Numbered from the stretch's first letter, positions 35,414 through 44,656 are shown. The stretch: 64,000 nt of DNA from Martelella lutilitoris (GCF_016598595.1 NZ_CP066786.1:2131501-2195500), one strand, 5' to 3'. A program made the numbers and translations. The notes: generated by a model not told the origin, from the sequence alone.

Positions 35414-37252
35414 GTGGATCATTTCTATCTGATTTCGACGTTCATCGTCGTGCTCGGGGCGATCGTCATGTTCGCTCTCGACAGGTTTTCCATCGAAGCG
35501 ATATCGCTGAGCGTGCTTGCGGCGCTGCTTCTCATCTACGGCATCGTCCCTTACGAAGGCCCGAACGGCGCGACGCTGAGCCTGACGGAGCTTCTGTCCG
35601 GCTTCTCATCGCCCGCGCTCGTCACGGTCCTGGCGCTTCTGATTGTGGGCAAGGGACTGTTTGCCACAGACGCGATGGAGGGAATCACGAGCCACGTCGG
35701 CAGACTTTGCGGCAGTCGACCGCGCATGGGCGTGGCGCTGATTCTCGTCGTGGCGGGATCGATCTCGGCCTTCCTGAACAACACGCCGGTGGTGGTCATC
35801 TTCATTCCCGTGCTCACCTCGCTTGCCGCGACATTCCGCCTGCCCGCCTACCAGATATTCATGCCGCTCTCGTTCATCACGATCCTTGGCGGCATGACAA
35901 CCGTCATCGGCTCATCGACCAACATGATCGCCGCCGGCATAGCGGCCGAGAGCGGACTTGAAATCGGCTTTTTTGATATCACCGGCATGGGCGTCATCCT
36001 GGCGGTGATCGGATATGTCTACGTGCTCTTCTTCCTGCCGCGGCTCTTGAGCGCGAGACAGACCGAACTGCGCACGAGCAATGACGGCGACGGAGCCCAG
36101 TTCATCGGTGAAATCGCCATTACGGCAGGAAGCCGGTTTGCCGGGCTTTTGCCGATTTCGGGCTTTTTCCCGCAGCTCAGACCATTTTCCCTGCACTCGA
36201 TCGTTCGCGCTTCGGACGGCGAGGACAAGGTGCTTTTCCCGCCCTTCAGCGAAGAACTGAGGCTTCAGCCCGGCGATCTTCTGCAGATATCGGCCAATCG
36301 CAAGGCCTTCATGGATCTGATTGCCGGCGGCGAAGCGGTCACCTTCGGCGAAACGGAAGAGGAAGCGCATATGCACGCTTCCCGCCGGCAGGGTCCGAAT
36401 TATCATCTGGCCGAAGCAGTCATCGCGCCCGGTTCGCGCTTCGAGGGACGGACGGTCCGGTTTTGCGGCATTCAGCCGCGTTTTCACGTCACGATCGTCG
36501 GCATCAGGCGCAAGAGCCGCATGGGACGCGGCGCCTTTGGCTTCCTCCGGCTCGAGGCCGGCGATACGCTTCTGCTGGCCGGCGCGGAGGACGACATCAT
36601 GTCGATGCGCGGCAACCACGATATCCTTCTGCTCGAGCATTCGGCGCAGTCCGTTCCGCCCCGCAGCCGCGCCCTGATATCCTTCATCATCTTTGCCGCC
36701 GTCGTCGGGCTTTCCGCCGTCGGCGTTTCGCCGATCGCGGTCAACGCCGTGCTCGGCGCGCTGGCGATGATCGCAACCGGCTGCCTCTCCCTGCAGCAGG
36801 CCGCCCGCGCCTTCGATCGACAGATCTTCCTCCTGATCGGATCCTCTATCGCGATGGCGACGGCTCTGGAGGTCTCGGGAGGCGCGGCCCTGATAGCCCA
36901 GGGCGCCATCGCGCTGGCCGGCGGCTCCTCGGCGGTGATCGCGATCACAATCCTGTTCGTCACGGTCGCGATCATGACCAACATCCTGTCGAACAATGCG
37001 GCGGCCGCGCTGTTCATGCCGATCGCCCTCAACATGGCCCACCAGATCGGCGCGCCGCCGCTGGCATTTGCCGCCGCGGTGATCTATGCGGCAAACTGTT
37101 CGTTCGCCACGCCGATCAGCTACCAGACCAACCTTATGGTCATGGGCCCGGGGCATTACAGCTTCGCGGATTTTGTGCGCGGCGGCCTTCCGCTCGTGGT
37201 CATCATCGCCGTCGCGTTCGCCCTTCTGGCGCCGTTCTACTACAATCTCTGA
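35414..37252 (+). CDS. SLC13/DASS-type anion transporter with two RCK_C (TrkA-C) domains
   Basis: 612 residues. About 10-11 membrane helices in two blocks: residues 1-210 (FIVVLGAIVMFALDRFSIEAISL, ISAFLNNTPVVVIFIPVL, GSSTNMIAAGI) and 420-612 (MTNILSNNAAAALFMPIAL, ANCSFATPISYQTNLMVMGPGHYSFADFVRGG). The cytoplasmic insert between them (about 225-415) holds two TrkA-C-like domains. The duplicated SxxNN / SxxTN motifs are typical of the DASS family. Such proteins move sulfate, di- or tricarboxylates; being divergent from cysDNCQ suggests sulfate uptake. The start is GTG at 35414 with no clear Shine-Dalgarno, so the N-terminus is uncertain by some residues. Confidence 0.87.
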   Translation: MDHFYLISTFIVVLGAIVMFALDRFSIEAISLSVLAALLLIYGIVPYEGPNGATLSLTELLSGFSSPALVTVLALLIVGKGLFATDAMEGITSHVGRLCGSRPRMGVALILVVAGSISAFLNNTPVVVIFIPVLTSLAATFRLPAYQIFMPLSFITILGGMTTVIGSSTNMIAAGIAAESGLEIGFFDITGMGVILAVIGYVYVLFFLPRLLSARQTELRTSNDGDGAQFIGEIAITAGSRFAGLLPISGFFPQLRPFSLHSIVRASDGEDKVLFPPFSEELRLQPGDLLQISANRKAFMDLIAGGEAVTFGETEEEAHMHASRRQGPNYHLAEAVIAPGSRFEGRTVRFCGIQPRFHVTIVGIRRKSRMGRGAFGFLRLEAGDTLLLAGAEDDIMSMRGNHDILLLEHSAQSVPPRSRALISFIIFAAVVGLSAVGVSPIAVNAVLGALAMIATGCLSLQQAARAFDRQIFLLIGSSIAMATALEVSGGAALIAQGAIALAGGSSAVIAITILFVTVAIMTNILSNNAAAALFMPIALNMAHQIGAPPLAFAAAVIYAANCSFATPISYQTNLMVMGPGHYSFADFVRGGLPLVVIIAVAFALLAPFYYNL

Positions 37253-37452
37253 CCGGCCGCAGCCGCAACAGTGCAGGACCCATTCCACGCCGGGACAGCC
37301 TGCCTGACAGAACAGGCAAACTTCAGTTTCAGGTGAATTGCGATGTGTTTGTCGTCACTTAACCTTGACCAACCCGCTCGCGAGCATCCAAGCTGGTTCG
37401 GCCGGTTGCCTCCCTGAGATTCAAAGGGTGACCGCTGTACAAAACCGGAGGG

Positions 37453-38523
37453 ATGATTTTGAAAGCAAACAGATCGCTTTGGCGTAGTCTGACACTGGCA
37501 GTTACTCTGTCCGTCGCTGCGGCCCCAATCGCTGACGCCTGCACGCGCGTTGTCTATCATGGTCCGGAAGACCGCATTCTGACGGCGCGTTCCATGGACT
37601 GGAGCCTGCCGATGCTTTCCAACCTGTGGGTGTTTCCGCGCGGCATGGAGCGAAATGGCGAGGCGGGCGAGAATTCGCTGACCTGGACGTCGAAATACGG
37701 AAGCATGATTGTCTCTGGCTATGACTTCTCCACCGTGGACGGCATGAACGAAGCCGGTCTGGTGGCCAACATGCTCTGGCTGGTGGCGTCCGAATACCCC
37801 GAGAATGACGGGTCAAGGCCCGAGATATCGCTGTCGATCTGGGCACAGTATTTCCTGGACAATTACGGCAGCGTTGCCGAGGCGGTCGCCGATATGGAAG
37901 CCAATCCTTTCGACGTGGTGACTGCCGACGTTCCCGATCAGCCCGGCCGCCTGGCGAAGGTGCATCTTTCCCTCTCGGACGCCAGCGGTGACAGCGCCAT
38001 TCTGGAATGGCTGGACGGCGAACTGGTCATCCATCACGGCCCGCAATACCGCACCATGACGAACGATCCGCCATACGACCAGCAACTGGCGATCAAAAGG
38101 TACTGGCAGGACGTCAATCCGCGTGAGTCGCTGCCCGGCACGACCCGTTCTCCCGATCGTTTTACCCGTGCCGACACCTATATCGACATGGTGGTTCAGT
38201 CGGATGAACCGCGTATCGCGGCAGCCGCCGCCATGAGCGTGATCCGCAATGCGTCTGTTCCCTATGGCATCAACACGCCGGACGCGCCGAACCTTTCCAC
38301 CACGCGCTGGAGAGTGGTCGCGGACCACAAGGACAAGCTTTTTTATGTTGAATCAGCCATTTCGCCGAACCTGTTCTGGGTCGACCTGAACAATCTGGAT
38401 TTCGCGGCTGAGGCCGGGGTGCGGATGCTGGATCTGGGCGTCGACATGGTCAAACTCAAGTCAGGCGAGGTCTCGGCAGAATTCAAACCCGCCGAACCCT
38501 TCCAGTTCGAACCGGTCAACTGA
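37453..38523 (+). CDS. Secreted choloylglycine-hydrolase-family (linear amide C-N hydrolase) enzyme
   Basis: 356 residues. A signal peptide (about residues 1-29) ends IADA, and the mature protein would begin at Cys in CTRVVYHG, the Ntn nucleophile. Further active-site blocks are LTARSMDWSLP (Arg, Asp), NMLWLV, and MTNDPPYDQQLAI (Asn). The family includes bile-salt hydrolases, penicillin V acylases and acyl-homoserine-lactone acylases; Gram-negative members are periplasmic and several degrade long-chain AHLs. GGAGGG directly touches the ATG at 37453, whereas an in-frame TTG at 37459 has six-base spacing and is probably the real start. A paralogue without a signal peptide lies at 62267-63244. 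Confidence 0.88.
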   Translation: MILKANRSLWRSLTLAVTLSVAAAPIADACTRVVYHGPEDRILTARSMDWSLPMLSNLWVFPRGMERNGEAGENSLTWTSKYGSMIVSGYDFSTVDGMNEAGLVANMLWLVASEYPENDGSRPEISLSIWAQYFLDNYGSVAEAVADMEANPFDVVTADVPDQPGRLAKVHLSLSDASGDSAILEWLDGELVIHHGPQYRTMTNDPPYDQQLAIKRYWQDVNPRESLPGTTRSPDRFTRADTYIDMVVQSDEPRIAAAAAMSVIRNASVPYGINTPDAPNLSTTRWRVVADHKDKLFYVESAISPNLFWVDLNNLDFAAEAGVRMLDLGVDMVKLKSGEVSAEFKPAEPFQFEPVN

Positions 38524-38530
38524 GACATGC

Positions 38531-38558
38531 CGGCCACCGCATTTCCCTGTGGTGGCCG
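38531..38558 (+). terminator. First of two hairpins after the amide hydrolase gene
   Basis: CGGCCACC / GGTGGCCG, perfect 8-bp stem with a 12-base loop, 7 bp after the stop codon; no T tract follows. It probably works with the second hairpin as a tandem terminator. Confidence 0.4.
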
Positions 38559-38577
38559 AACCAACCGCAACGCAAAG

Positions 38578-38608
38578 AGGCCCGCGAGATAAACTCGACG
38601 GGCCTTTT
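38578..38608 (+). terminator. Rho-independent terminator of the amide hydrolase gene
   Basis: AGGCCCG-CGAG / CTCG-ACGGGCCT stem with one mismatch, a short loop and TTTT at the end. It lies 55 bp after the stop codon and 32 bp before the end of the convergent outer-membrane-protein gene, which it could also serve. Confidence 0.7.
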
Positions 38609-38639
38609 CATTCAAAGCGCGGCTGCCTACTGATCCCGT

Positions 38640-39440
38640 TCAGAAGCGGTAGGTAAGCCCCACAACCGGCCCGCTCAGTCTCGTGTCATAGACATGACCG
38701 TCTTTTTCGTAGTCGGTGTCGACGATCTTGTAGCCTGCGGAAAATGACAGGTGCTCGGTGAAGGTATAGTTCACCGTCGAAAGGAAGGACCAGGTCAAAT
38801 CGGAGTTGACGTCAAAGCCGCCGATATCGGCCTGAGCCTGAACCGACAACCTGTCCGTCACATTGAAAAACGCACGAGCGCCGACAACGGGATCGACCCA
38901 ACCGAAGCTTTCGTCATAACTGATCGATCTGCCAAGTCCACTGGCCGTGATTTCGCTCGAAACATGCCACAGACGTATGCCGGCCAAGGCATCGAACGTA
39001 AAAGCGGGCGTATCGACAACGCGGTATCCGCCCTGCACGGTGGCCATGAACTGCCTGGTATTGAGTTTGCCGGTCGCTTCAAAGGGCGGCAGTTGCGATG
39101 TGCCCGGAAACCAGTACGTGTTTTCGTCACTCGTATCCGTATACATCATGTCCGCGGAGAGAACGAAACGGTCGTAGCGCCCCCAGACATTGACAAATCC
39201 GGCTATATTCAGCCCGTCCCGACCCTCGGAAAAAGAGCGGTCGACGTTCACGGTCGGCCCGACGCCGAAGGGAGAAACCTTCCCCTTGACGCCGGTTGCC
39301 CACAGATAGGGGGTGATCTGAAGCGCCCAGTCAGACGCACGCGCCGCAGGGGCTTCCGGGGGCGCAGTGACACTGTCGGCCGCATGGAGCACTTGCGGAA
39401 CACATAGAGACAAAGCGCATGCAAGGATATATTTCTTCAA
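38640..39440 (-). CDS. Outer-membrane beta-barrel protein
   Basis: 266 residues. Signal peptide (residues 1-20, ending LHA/AD), then alternating amphipathic strands such as WALQITPYLWATGVKG, FSFSAGYKIVD-like segments and a final strand GPVVGLTYRF that ends in Phe, the sorting signal of outer-membrane barrels. With about 10-12 strands it resembles small Omp25/OmpW- or porin-like proteins without a defined substrate. It stands alone, convergent with the amide hydrolase gene. Confidence 0.8.
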   Translation of the reverse strand: MKKYILACALSLCVPQVLHAADSVTAPPEAPAARASDWALQITPYLWATGVKGKVSPFGVGPTVNVDRSFSEGRDGLNIAGFVNVWGRYDRFVLSADMMYTDTSDENTYWFPGTSQLPPFEATGKLNTRQFMATVQGGYRVVDTPAFTFDALAGIRLWHVSSEITASGLGRSISYDESFGWVDPVVGARAFFNVTDRLSVQAQADIGGFDVNSDLTWSFLSTVNYTFTEHLSFSAGYKIVDTDYEKDGHVYDTRLSGPVVGLTYRF

Positions 39441-39665
39441 TGTGTTTCCCCCGGTCCGGCAACCTGAAAACCGATTTTACTTCCATCATCGCCTTTTGTA
39501 AGCAGTTGCCTTCATAGAAGCCAGCTGCATCTCTGCGGTTCCACAGAAACAGCGATGGGCGTGCGGTTTGTTGCCGGCAGGCGAGCGTTTCAGTAACCAG
39601 ATCTTTAACCGGGCAATTCTATTTTCAGGAAAGCGTATTCCGAATTTTCCCTGAAATGGATTTCA

Positions 39666-40424
39666 ATGTCGTATTTCCTGAACCTGGCACTGGTCCCCTC
39701 AATCCTGCTGTTTCTGGTCTTCGGTCTTGCCTTGTTCGCCGTGACCTATTGGGTTCTGCGCCTGTTTGCCCGATTTGCGCGCACCGATGCTCTCGTCATT
39801 CCGCTGGGCGCCTTCATTGGAACGATTGCGACATCCTGGGCTCTGTCTCTCGGCTTCGTTGCTGCCGATATCTGGACGCTGCATGCAAAGGCCGACCAGG
39901 AGCTCACCTCGGAACGTTCCGCGATCAATCGACTGATCGGGAACGCAGACGCCGAGGTCCTGAACAGGCCTGACCTTGAAGCAGCGATGGAGTTCTATCG
40001 TGAAACGGTGATCTCGGACGAATGGGGCGCCAACGGAAACCTTCATCCGGCGGCTTCGGTCGAGCAGGCTCTTCAGAAAATACGTATCATCATCATGGAT
40101 ATCGCCGAGGGCGACGCGCCCGCGCCGATCATCAATCAGACCGTTGCCATTTTCAATGACCTGCAGGAAACGCGCGATGTGCGCCTCGCCATCGCCAGCA
40201 CGACCGTCAATCAGTATAAATGGTATATGCTGCTGACTCTGACCATCTTGACATCGCTTACGATCGCCGTGACGCACGCAGACAGGACGCGCGCGGGGAG
40301 TATAGCGATATTCCTCTATGTGCTTGCAGCAACAACAAGCCTCTGGCTGCTGACGGTGCACGCAAGCCCGTATGCCGGCATCGAGACGATAGAGCCAAGC
40401 GGGCTGTATCTGAATTTGACCTGA
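39666..40424 (+). CDS. DUF4239/bestrophin-like membrane protein
   Basis: 252 residues with four predicted membrane helices, two N-terminal (LVPSILLFLVFGLALFAVTYW and IPLGAFIGTIATSWALSLGF) and two C-terminal (MLLTLTILTSLTIAVTH and IAIFLYVLAATTSLWLL). The central soluble part begins HAKADQELTSERSAINRLI. The layout and the VAADIWTLHAKADQELTSE junction resemble DUF4239 proteins, distant relatives of bestrophin channels. Function unknown. Stands alone with its own upstream region. Confidence 0.75.
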   Translation: MSYFLNLALVPSILLFLVFGLALFAVTYWVLRLFARFARTDALVIPLGAFIGTIATSWALSLGFVAADIWTLHAKADQELTSERSAINRLIGNADAEVLNRPDLEAAMEFYRETVISDEWGANGNLHPAASVEQALQKIRIIIMDIAEGDAPAPIINQTVAIFNDLQETRDVRLAIASTTVNQYKWYMLLTLTILTSLTIAVTHADRTRAGSIAIFLYVLAATTSLWLLTVHASPYAGIETIEPSGLYLNLT

Positions 40425-40831
40425 CGGCGGACCGTACCGGGGGGTGTTTGCCAGGTTGAGGAACACAAATCTTTCTCCTTCATTTCTGCTTTCCGGGGCT
40501 CCCGCCGGTTTTCCGAACGCAGCAACGCAAAGCGGCCGACCGCGTCGGAGATTTCAGACCGGATCATCGGCAACGAAGTGACTGTGTCTCGTTCACCGGC
40601 TCGGAACCGGGCAGTCAGCACAAAGCCTCGATGCGAACGTTTCCGGCACGGTCTTGGTTCGCGGTGCGCGCCCGAAAAGCAAATCTTCATAAAACCGAAA
40701 ACGCACTGAAACAGAACTGTCACATGCCCGGTGCATTGATGGCGGCGAAGATTGCACAGCAGTGCAAAACGCCTCTCCCATGGTCATTGGCCGGATTTCC
40801 GGCCTGCGACCGACACGTCGGGTCAACACGC
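40425..40831. other. Intergenic region with operator-like palindrome
   Basis: 407 bp without a supported gene. Open frames in it are N-terminal extensions of the ABC ATPase or shadow frames. The notable element is the palindrome at 40752-40767. I saw no TGA-N9-TCA iron box here, although the downstream transporter resembles ferric-iron systems. Confidence 0.55.
40752..40767. promoter_or_regulatory. Candidate LacI-family operator upstream of the importer operon
   Basis: TTGCAC-AGCA-GTGCAA, a perfect 6-base inverted repeat with a 4-base centre, ending 64 bp before the ATG at 40832. Size and symmetry suit a LacI-type regulator, and such a regulator is encoded at the end of the same operon (46280-47299). 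Confidence 0.5.
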
Positions 40832-41908
40832 ATGAGCGCCATCGAAATCGAGACAGTCGACAAGTCTTTCGGCAAGACCAGCGTATTGCGCGGGATCTCG
40901 CTTTCCATCCGCTCGGGCGAGTTCGTGGCGGTGCTCGGCCCGTCCGGTTGCGGCAAGACCACGCTGCTGCGCGCGCTTGCCGGCTTCGAGCCGATCGACC
41001 GCGGCACAATCCGGGTCGGCGATGCGCTGCTTTCCGGCGAGGGACGTCATGTCCCGCCCGAGGAGCGCGGCATCGGCGTCGTCTTTCAGAACTATGCGCT
41101 GTGGCCGCACATGACGGTCTCCGGCAACGTCGCCTATGGCCTCAGGATCAAGGGGCTGGGGCGCGGCGAACGCGCGGCGCGCACGGCACGCGTTCTCGAG
41201 ACGGTCGGGTTGACGGAATTCGCAGACCGCCGGCCGGCCGCGCTTTCGGGAGGGCAGCGTCAGCGCGTGGCGCTTGCCCGCTGCCTTGCCATGGATGCCG
41301 GGCTCGTGCTGCTCGATGAACCGCTTGCCAATCTGGATGTCCATCTGCGCGGCGAGATGGAGGAAGAGTTTGCCCGCTTCCACAAGGCCTCGGGCGCGAC
41401 GATGTTCTACATCACCCATGACCAGTCCGAGGCCCTTGCGCTTGCCGACCGCGTCGCCGTGATGGACAATGGCAGGATCAGCCAGTTCGCCAGCCCTTCC
41501 GATCTCTACAGTCAACCGGCGAATGACATGGTCGCGACCTTTATCGGAGAGGGCCAGATTGCGGAGATTGCTGATTTCCGGCCCGACCGCAGCGGCTATG
41601 GCTTCGCCCGCTTCTTCGGCGAGCAGGTGCGGGTGCGAAACCGCCCTTCGGCCCTGCCCCGCGAGGAAGCGCGCATTGCCTTTCACCCCGGCGACCTGAA
41701 GCTGACCGAGACCGGCGGCCTCGGCGCCACCATCCGCCGCGTCACCTATCGCGGCGACATATTGCGGGTCGAGCTTTCGATCGGTCCGGACGACCAAACC
41801 CTTTTCATGAACGTCCCTGCCCCGGCGCGCATCGAAGCCGGGCAGCGCGTAGCCGTCACGCTTGCAGACGGCTGGGTCCTTCCGGACCTGCAAACCGAAC
41901 ATGCCTAG
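40832..41908 (+). CDS. ABC importer ATP-binding protein (FbpC/AfuC type)
   Basis: 358 residues. Walker A LGPSGCGKTTLLRALAGFE, Q-loop VVFQNYALWPHMTV, signature LSGGQRQRVALARCLA, Walker B VLLDEPLANLDVHLR, H-loop YITHDQSEAL, then a TOBE-type C-terminal domain of about 110 residues. Powers the importer formed with the next two proteins. The ATG at 40832 starts the conserved domain; an ORF reaching back to 40631 is only an open frame. First gene of a six-gene operon. Confidence 0.92.
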   Translation: MSAIEIETVDKSFGKTSVLRGISLSIRSGEFVAVLGPSGCGKTTLLRALAGFEPIDRGTIRVGDALLSGEGRHVPPEERGIGVVFQNYALWPHMTVSGNVAYGLRIKGLGRGERAARTARVLETVGLTEFADRRPAALSGGQRQRVALARCLAMDAGLVLLDEPLANLDVHLRGEMEEEFARFHKASGATMFYITHDQSEALALADRVAVMDNGRISQFASPSDLYSQPANDMVATFIGEGQIAEIADFRPDRSGYGFARFFGEQVRVRNRPSALPREEARIAFHPGDLKLTETGGLGATIRRVTYRGDILRVELSIGPDDQTLFMNVPAPARIEAGQRVAVTLADGWVLPDLQTEHA

Positions 41909-41933
41909 CACCCAACAATCGAGGAAATCCCCG

Positions 41934-42908
41934 ATGAAACTCTCCCTGCTTGCCCTTGCAACCATCAGCACGCTTGCCTTCTCGGCGGCACACGCCGAGG
42001 AAACCATCACGCTTTACACCAGCCAGCCGCCGGAACAGGCCCAGGAGACGGTCGACGCTTTTGAGGCCGCCAACCCGGATATCAAGGTCAACTGGACCCG
42101 CAACGGCACCTCCGCGCTGATGAATGTGATGCGTGCGGAAATCGAAGCCGGCAACATCCAGCCCGATGTCCTGCTTGTTGCCGATCCGATCAACCTCGGA
42201 ACGTTGAAGGCCGACGGTCACCTGATGGCCTATCCCGAAGCGCCCGTCGAAGGCTATGACAAGGCTGCCTACGACAAGGACATGACCTTCTTCGGCACCA
42301 AGGCGATCACCACAGGCATCGCCTACAACACCGAGATCGCCGAGCCGGTCGAAAGCTGGAACGACCTCCTGGTCGAAGACAATCGCGGCATGATCGCGGT
42401 TCCGAGCCCGCTCTATTCGGGCGCCGCCCTCAACCACCTGCATGCGCTGATCAACACGCCGGAAATCGGCTGGGACTTCTATGAAGGCCTGAACGATCTC
42501 GACATCGTGCCCGAGGGCGGCAACGGTCCGGCAACCAAGGCCGTCGCCTCCGGCATGGCCAAATATGCCATCATCGTCGATGCCAACACGCTGCGCGCCA
42601 AGGCTGACGGTTCGCCCGTCGACTACATCGCGCCCAAGGAAGGCGTGTCCTTCATCGGCGAGCCGGTCGCTATCATGAGCACGACCGAACACGCGGAAGC
42701 CGCGAAGAAATTCGTCGATTTCCTGCTCTCGAAGGAAGGCCAGGAACTGGTCTCCGCCCAGGGCAATATCCCGCTTCTGCCGGGGGTCGCCGCGCCGGAA
42801 GGCTATCCCGATCTCTCCTCAATGAAGCTGATCGGCTATGATGTCGATGAAGCCGTCGAAAGCAACGAACAGGTGCGCGAGCAGTTCGCCGAGATCTTCG
42901 GCCTGTAA
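41934..42908 (+). CDS. Periplasmic binding protein of FbpA/AfuA-type importer
   Basis: 324 residues. Signal peptide MKLSLLALATISTLAFSAAHA, then a two-lobe binding protein: ITLYTSQPPEQAQETVDAFE, NWTRNGTSALMNVMRAE, PDVLLVADP, and LSKEGQELVSAQGNIPLLPG near the end. The fold family includes ferric-ion (FbpA), hexose-phosphate (AfuA) and phosphonate binders. I do not see the adjacent Tyr-Tyr pair that binds iron in FbpA. The ATG at 41934 has GAGG eight bases upstream and lies 25 bp after the ATPase gene. Given the phosphatase genes downstream, a phosphorylated organic ligand is a reasonable guess. Confidence 0.88.
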   Translation: MKLSLLALATISTLAFSAAHAEETITLYTSQPPEQAQETVDAFEAANPDIKVNWTRNGTSALMNVMRAEIEAGNIQPDVLLVADPINLGTLKADGHLMAYPEAPVEGYDKAAYDKDMTFFGTKAITTGIAYNTEIAEPVESWNDLLVEDNRGMIAVPSPLYSGAALNHLHALINTPEIGWDFYEGLNDLDIVPEGGNGPATKAVASGMAKYAIIVDANTLRAKADGSPVDYIAPKEGVSFIGEPVAIMSTTEHAEAAKKFVDFLLSKEGQELVSAQGNIPLLPGVAAPEGYPDLSSMKLIGYDVDEAVESNEQVREQFAEIFGL

Positions 42909-42913
42909 CCGCA

Positions 42914-44656
42914 ATGTCCGTATCAACCGCAACGACGGGAGAGCGTCCGATATGGACGCTCTCCACCCTCGGCAGCCTGCTGCGCAACGAGCGCACGCTG
43001 ATGCTGGTGCTGGCGCTGTTTGTCGGCATCCTGTCAATTCTGCCGCTCGGACGGCTCGTTTACGCCGCATTCGTCACGGGCACGGGGTTCGAGCTCGACC
43101 GCTTGGCCGATGTTCTGGGCGGGCGCCGCGTGTTCGAAGCGACCTTCAACACGATCTGGATTTCGCTTTCAGCCACCGCGCTTGCCACGGTCGCCGGAAC
43201 GATCGCAGCACTTCTCGTCGGCGCCAGCGACATGCGCGGGCGGACTGCCTGGGTGTTCGGATTCGTGCTGCCGCTGATGATCCCCCCGCAAGTCATCGCG
43301 CTCGCCTGGGTTCAGGCATTTTCGCCGGCAAGCCCGGTGATGAACCTGTTGGGTTTCTCGCTTCAGCCCGGCATGCGCCATCCGCTCTATTCTGCCGGCG
43401 GCATCGTCCTCCTGCTCGGTCTCTACAATGCCCCGCTGGTTTTTCTGGCCGTTCGGGCCAACCTGCGCCGCGTTCCCGCCGATCTGGTGGAAGCGGCCCG
43501 CGCGGTCGGCGCCACACCCTTTAGAGCGACGCTTGGCATCATCCTGCCACTGATCCGCGGCGGCATCTTCGCCGGAGCAGCGCTTGCCTTCGTCTCATCG
43601 ATCGGCAATTTCGGTATCCAGGCCATGCTCGGCATACCAGCCCGCGTTCCGACCCTGATCACGCTCATCTATCGGCAGCTGAATTCCTATGGTCCGTCGG
43701 CGCTCAACGACATGGCGCTTCTGGCCCTGCTGCTTGCCGTGCTGACCATTCTCGGCATGGGCACCGCCGGTTTCCTGAGCCGCATGGGCGACCAGCGCGT
43801 CGATGGCGTTTCCAGGCCGTTCAAGTTCCCGCTCGGGCATTTCCGCCTTCCGGTCACGGCTCTGGCGTGGGGTTATCTCGTATTCGCGCTGGCGCTGCCG
43901 CTTTCGGCGCTAGCCGGCTCGGCCCTGGTGCGCGGCTACGGACAGCCGCTCAATCTGGAGACGCTGACCTTCGAGAATTTCTCCAATGCGCTCTTTCATC
44001 ACGAAGGCATTCGGGAGGCGTTTTTCACCAGTCTTTGGCTGACGGGGCTCGCTGTCGCGATCCTCATTCCCGTTTCGCTCGCGCTCGGCTATTTTCTGAG
44101 CTGGCGTCGGGGCGTCGCCCCGCGCCTGCTCTACCTCTCCTCCCAGCTTGCCTATGCGCTTCCCGGCATCATCATCGGCGTCGCCATGATCCTGTTTTTC
44201 CTGAAGCCTCTGCCGGTTCTCGGAACCGGCCTCTACGGCACGGTCTGGGTCGTCCTCGCGGCCTATCTCTCCAACTTTCTGGCATTGGCATTGCAGCCGG
44301 TCCTGGGCGGCTTCGAACAGATCGAGCGCTCGCTGGACGAGGCCGCGCAAGTGGTCGGCGCCGGGATTTTCCGCAGGCTCAAGGATATCATATTGCCGGT
44401 TCTCGCCCCGGCCGCTGCGGCCTCCGCCATCCTTGTCTTCATGACGGCGATCAACGAGATCCAGACGTCGGTGCTGCTGGTTTCCTCACGCGCCCAGACC
44501 ATCGGTCCGATGATCATATTCCTCGAGGAAGCCGGATCTTCGACGCTGGCCGCCGCTGTCGGCTGCCTGATGGTGCTGGTCATCCTCACGCTGATGCTTG
44601 TCAGTCTCACCTTCGCGAGAAGGCTTCCGCAAGGAGTGTTGCCTTGGCACGACTGA
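42914..44656 (+). CDS. Fused two-domain ABC permease (FbpB/AfuB type)
   Basis: 580 residues with about 12 membrane helices in two homologous halves. Each half has an EAA loop for contact with the ATPase: EAARAVGATPFRATLGIILP (about residue 195) and EAAQVVGAGIFRRLKDIILP (about residue 477). Single-chain double permeases are the rule in this importer subfamily. The gene starts 5 bp after the binding-protein stop; its end overlaps the next gene by 13 bp. Confidence 0.92.
   Translation: MSVSTATTGERPIWTLSTLGSLLRNERTLMLVLALFVGILSILPLGRLVYAAFVTGTGFELDRLADVLGGRRVFEATFNTIWISLSATALATVAGTIAALLVGASDMRGRTAWVFGFVLPLMIPPQVIALAWVQAFSPASPVMNLLGFSLQPGMRHPLYSAGGIVLLLGLYNAPLVFLAVRANLRRVPADLVEAARAVGATPFRATLGIILPLIRGGIFAGAALAFVSSIGNFGIQAMLGIPARVPTLITLIYRQLNSYGPSALNDMALLALLLAVLTILGMGTAGFLSRMGDQRVDGVSRPFKFPLGHFRLPVTALAWGYLVFALALPLSALAGSALVRGYGQPLNLETLTFENFSNALFHHEGIREAFFTSLWLTGLAVAILIPVSLALGYFLSWRRGVAPRLLYLSSQLAYALPGIIIGVAMILFFLKPLPVLGTGLYGTVWVVLAAYLSNFLALALQPVLGGFEQIERSLDEAAQVVGAGIFRRLKDIILPVLAPAAAASAILVFMTAINEIQTSVLLVSSRAQTIGPMIIFLEEAGSSTLAAAVGCLMVLVILTLMLVSLTFARRLPQGVLPWHD

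Noticed and set aside
35912..37288. 458-codon minus-strand frame opposite the SLC13 gene
   Set aside because: Highly charged product with no hydrophobic core, opposite a well-formed transporter gene.
40832..42908. Ferric-iron uptake as the function of the FbpC/FbpA-like genes
   Set aside because: No adjacent Tyr pair in the binding protein, no iron box found upstream, and the operon encodes phosphatase-type enzymes and a LacI regulator. Not excluded, but less likely.
43867..44643. N-terminal extension of the metallo-hydrolase frame inside the permease gene
   Set aside because: The permease EAA loop and helices are clearly coded in the other frame here; the hydrolase domain begins at the TTG with its own ribosome-binding site.
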